This document shows, piece by piece, positions 4,965-5,082 of a DNA stretch of 5,082 nucleotides. Location of the stretch: the NCBI GenBank assembly GCA_035528375.1, contig DATKYS010000013.1, forward strand, positions 1 through 5,082, written 5' to 3'. Each line of letters starts with the position of its first letter. Within the stretch, counting starts at the first letter, position 1. The position numbers were made by a program, and so were the translations under genes. This DNA comes from a bacterium (GTDB lineage: Bacteria; RBG-13-66-14). Below the pieces are notes generated by a model. It worked only from the letters and a program-made list of their open reading frames with translations, had not been told where the DNA came from and ran no database searches.

Positions 4965-5082
4965 AGGGGGCCCGTAAAGGGGGCCTGTAAAGGGGGGCCG
5001 GTCTGATAGGTGAAAAGGGGGCCCGTAAAGGGGGCCCGTAAAGGGGGGCCGGTCTGATAGGTGAAAAGGGGGCCCGTAAAGG
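4963..5082. repeat. 51-bp tandem repeat array, about 2.35 copies, running off the window end
   Basis: Each 51-bp period is made of two 13-bp units, AAAGGGGGCCCGT, and one 25-bp unit that starts AAAGGGGGGCC and ends in GGTCTGATAGGTGA. Boundaries are 4963-4975, 4976-4988 and 4989-5013; then 5014-5026, 5027-5039 and 5040-5064; then 5065-5077 and a cut unit at 5078-5082. Copies are identical except for one C-to-T at 4986. The first AAA includes the last two bases of the infA stop TAA. The array likely continues beyond the window. It is not a CRISPR: there are no unique spacers and the sub-units share the same AAAGGGGG core. Confidence 0.93.
4968..4986 (+). other. Hairpin formed by adjacent repeat units
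   Basis: GGGCCC (4968-4973) can pair with GGGCCT (4981-4986) around GTAAAGG, giving a 6-bp stem with one G-U pair 3 nt after the infA stop. The same fold can form at 5019-5037 between the next pair of units. No T-run follows, so ordinary intrinsic termination is not supported. Confidence 0.4.

Noticed and set aside
4963-5082. CRISPR array
   Set aside because: There are no unique spacers. The sub-units are variants of one core and the whole 51-bp period repeats.

Overview
The window is a stretch of a bacterial ribosomal-protein/secretion (spc-type) operon, entirely on the + strand. The order is rplR (L18), rpsE (S5), rpmD (L30), rplO (L15), secY, adk, map, infA. This is the classic bacterial order. 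The genes are GC-rich (roughly two thirds G+C by eye), with third positions mostly G or C. The source looks like a GC-rich, probably uncultivated bacterium. No lineage can be named from these proteins alone. The adenylate kinase has a Cys-Cys-Cys-Asp zinc LID like that of Bacillus subtilis, which is also found outside the Firmicutes.

Layout. Positions 1-106 hold no gene I can recognise. The L6 tail normally expected just before rplR is not visible. rplR, rpsE and rpmD (107-1269) are tightly packed: a 7-nt gap, then an 8-nt overlap. A 79-nt gap with strong base-pairing potential precedes rplO (1349-1783), which shares one base with secY (1783-3093). A GC-rich hairpin lies between secY and adk (3173-3826, TTG start). 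A smaller hairpin lies between adk and map (3881-4648, TTG start). A 97-nt gap before infA (4746-4964) contains a candidate sigma70-type promoter but no clear Shine-Dalgarno. The last 120 bases are a 51-bp tandem repeat that starts inside the infA stop codon and runs off the window end, where rpmJ and rpsM would normally follow.

How the genes work together. L18, L30 and L15 are large-subunit proteins and S5 is a small-subunit protein. SecY is the membrane channel for newly made exported and membrane proteins. Adk balances adenine nucleotides, methionine aminopeptidase trims the starting Met from new proteins, and IF-1 helps start translation. The set therefore couples ribosome assembly, initiation, N-terminal processing and export.

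I did not find a new multi-gene system. The points that stand out are the 51-bp array fused to the infA stop codon, hairpins in three successive intercistronic gaps, the non-canonical upstream flank of rplR, and an Ile-codon pattern: AUA is common, and ATC is never used before Asp.
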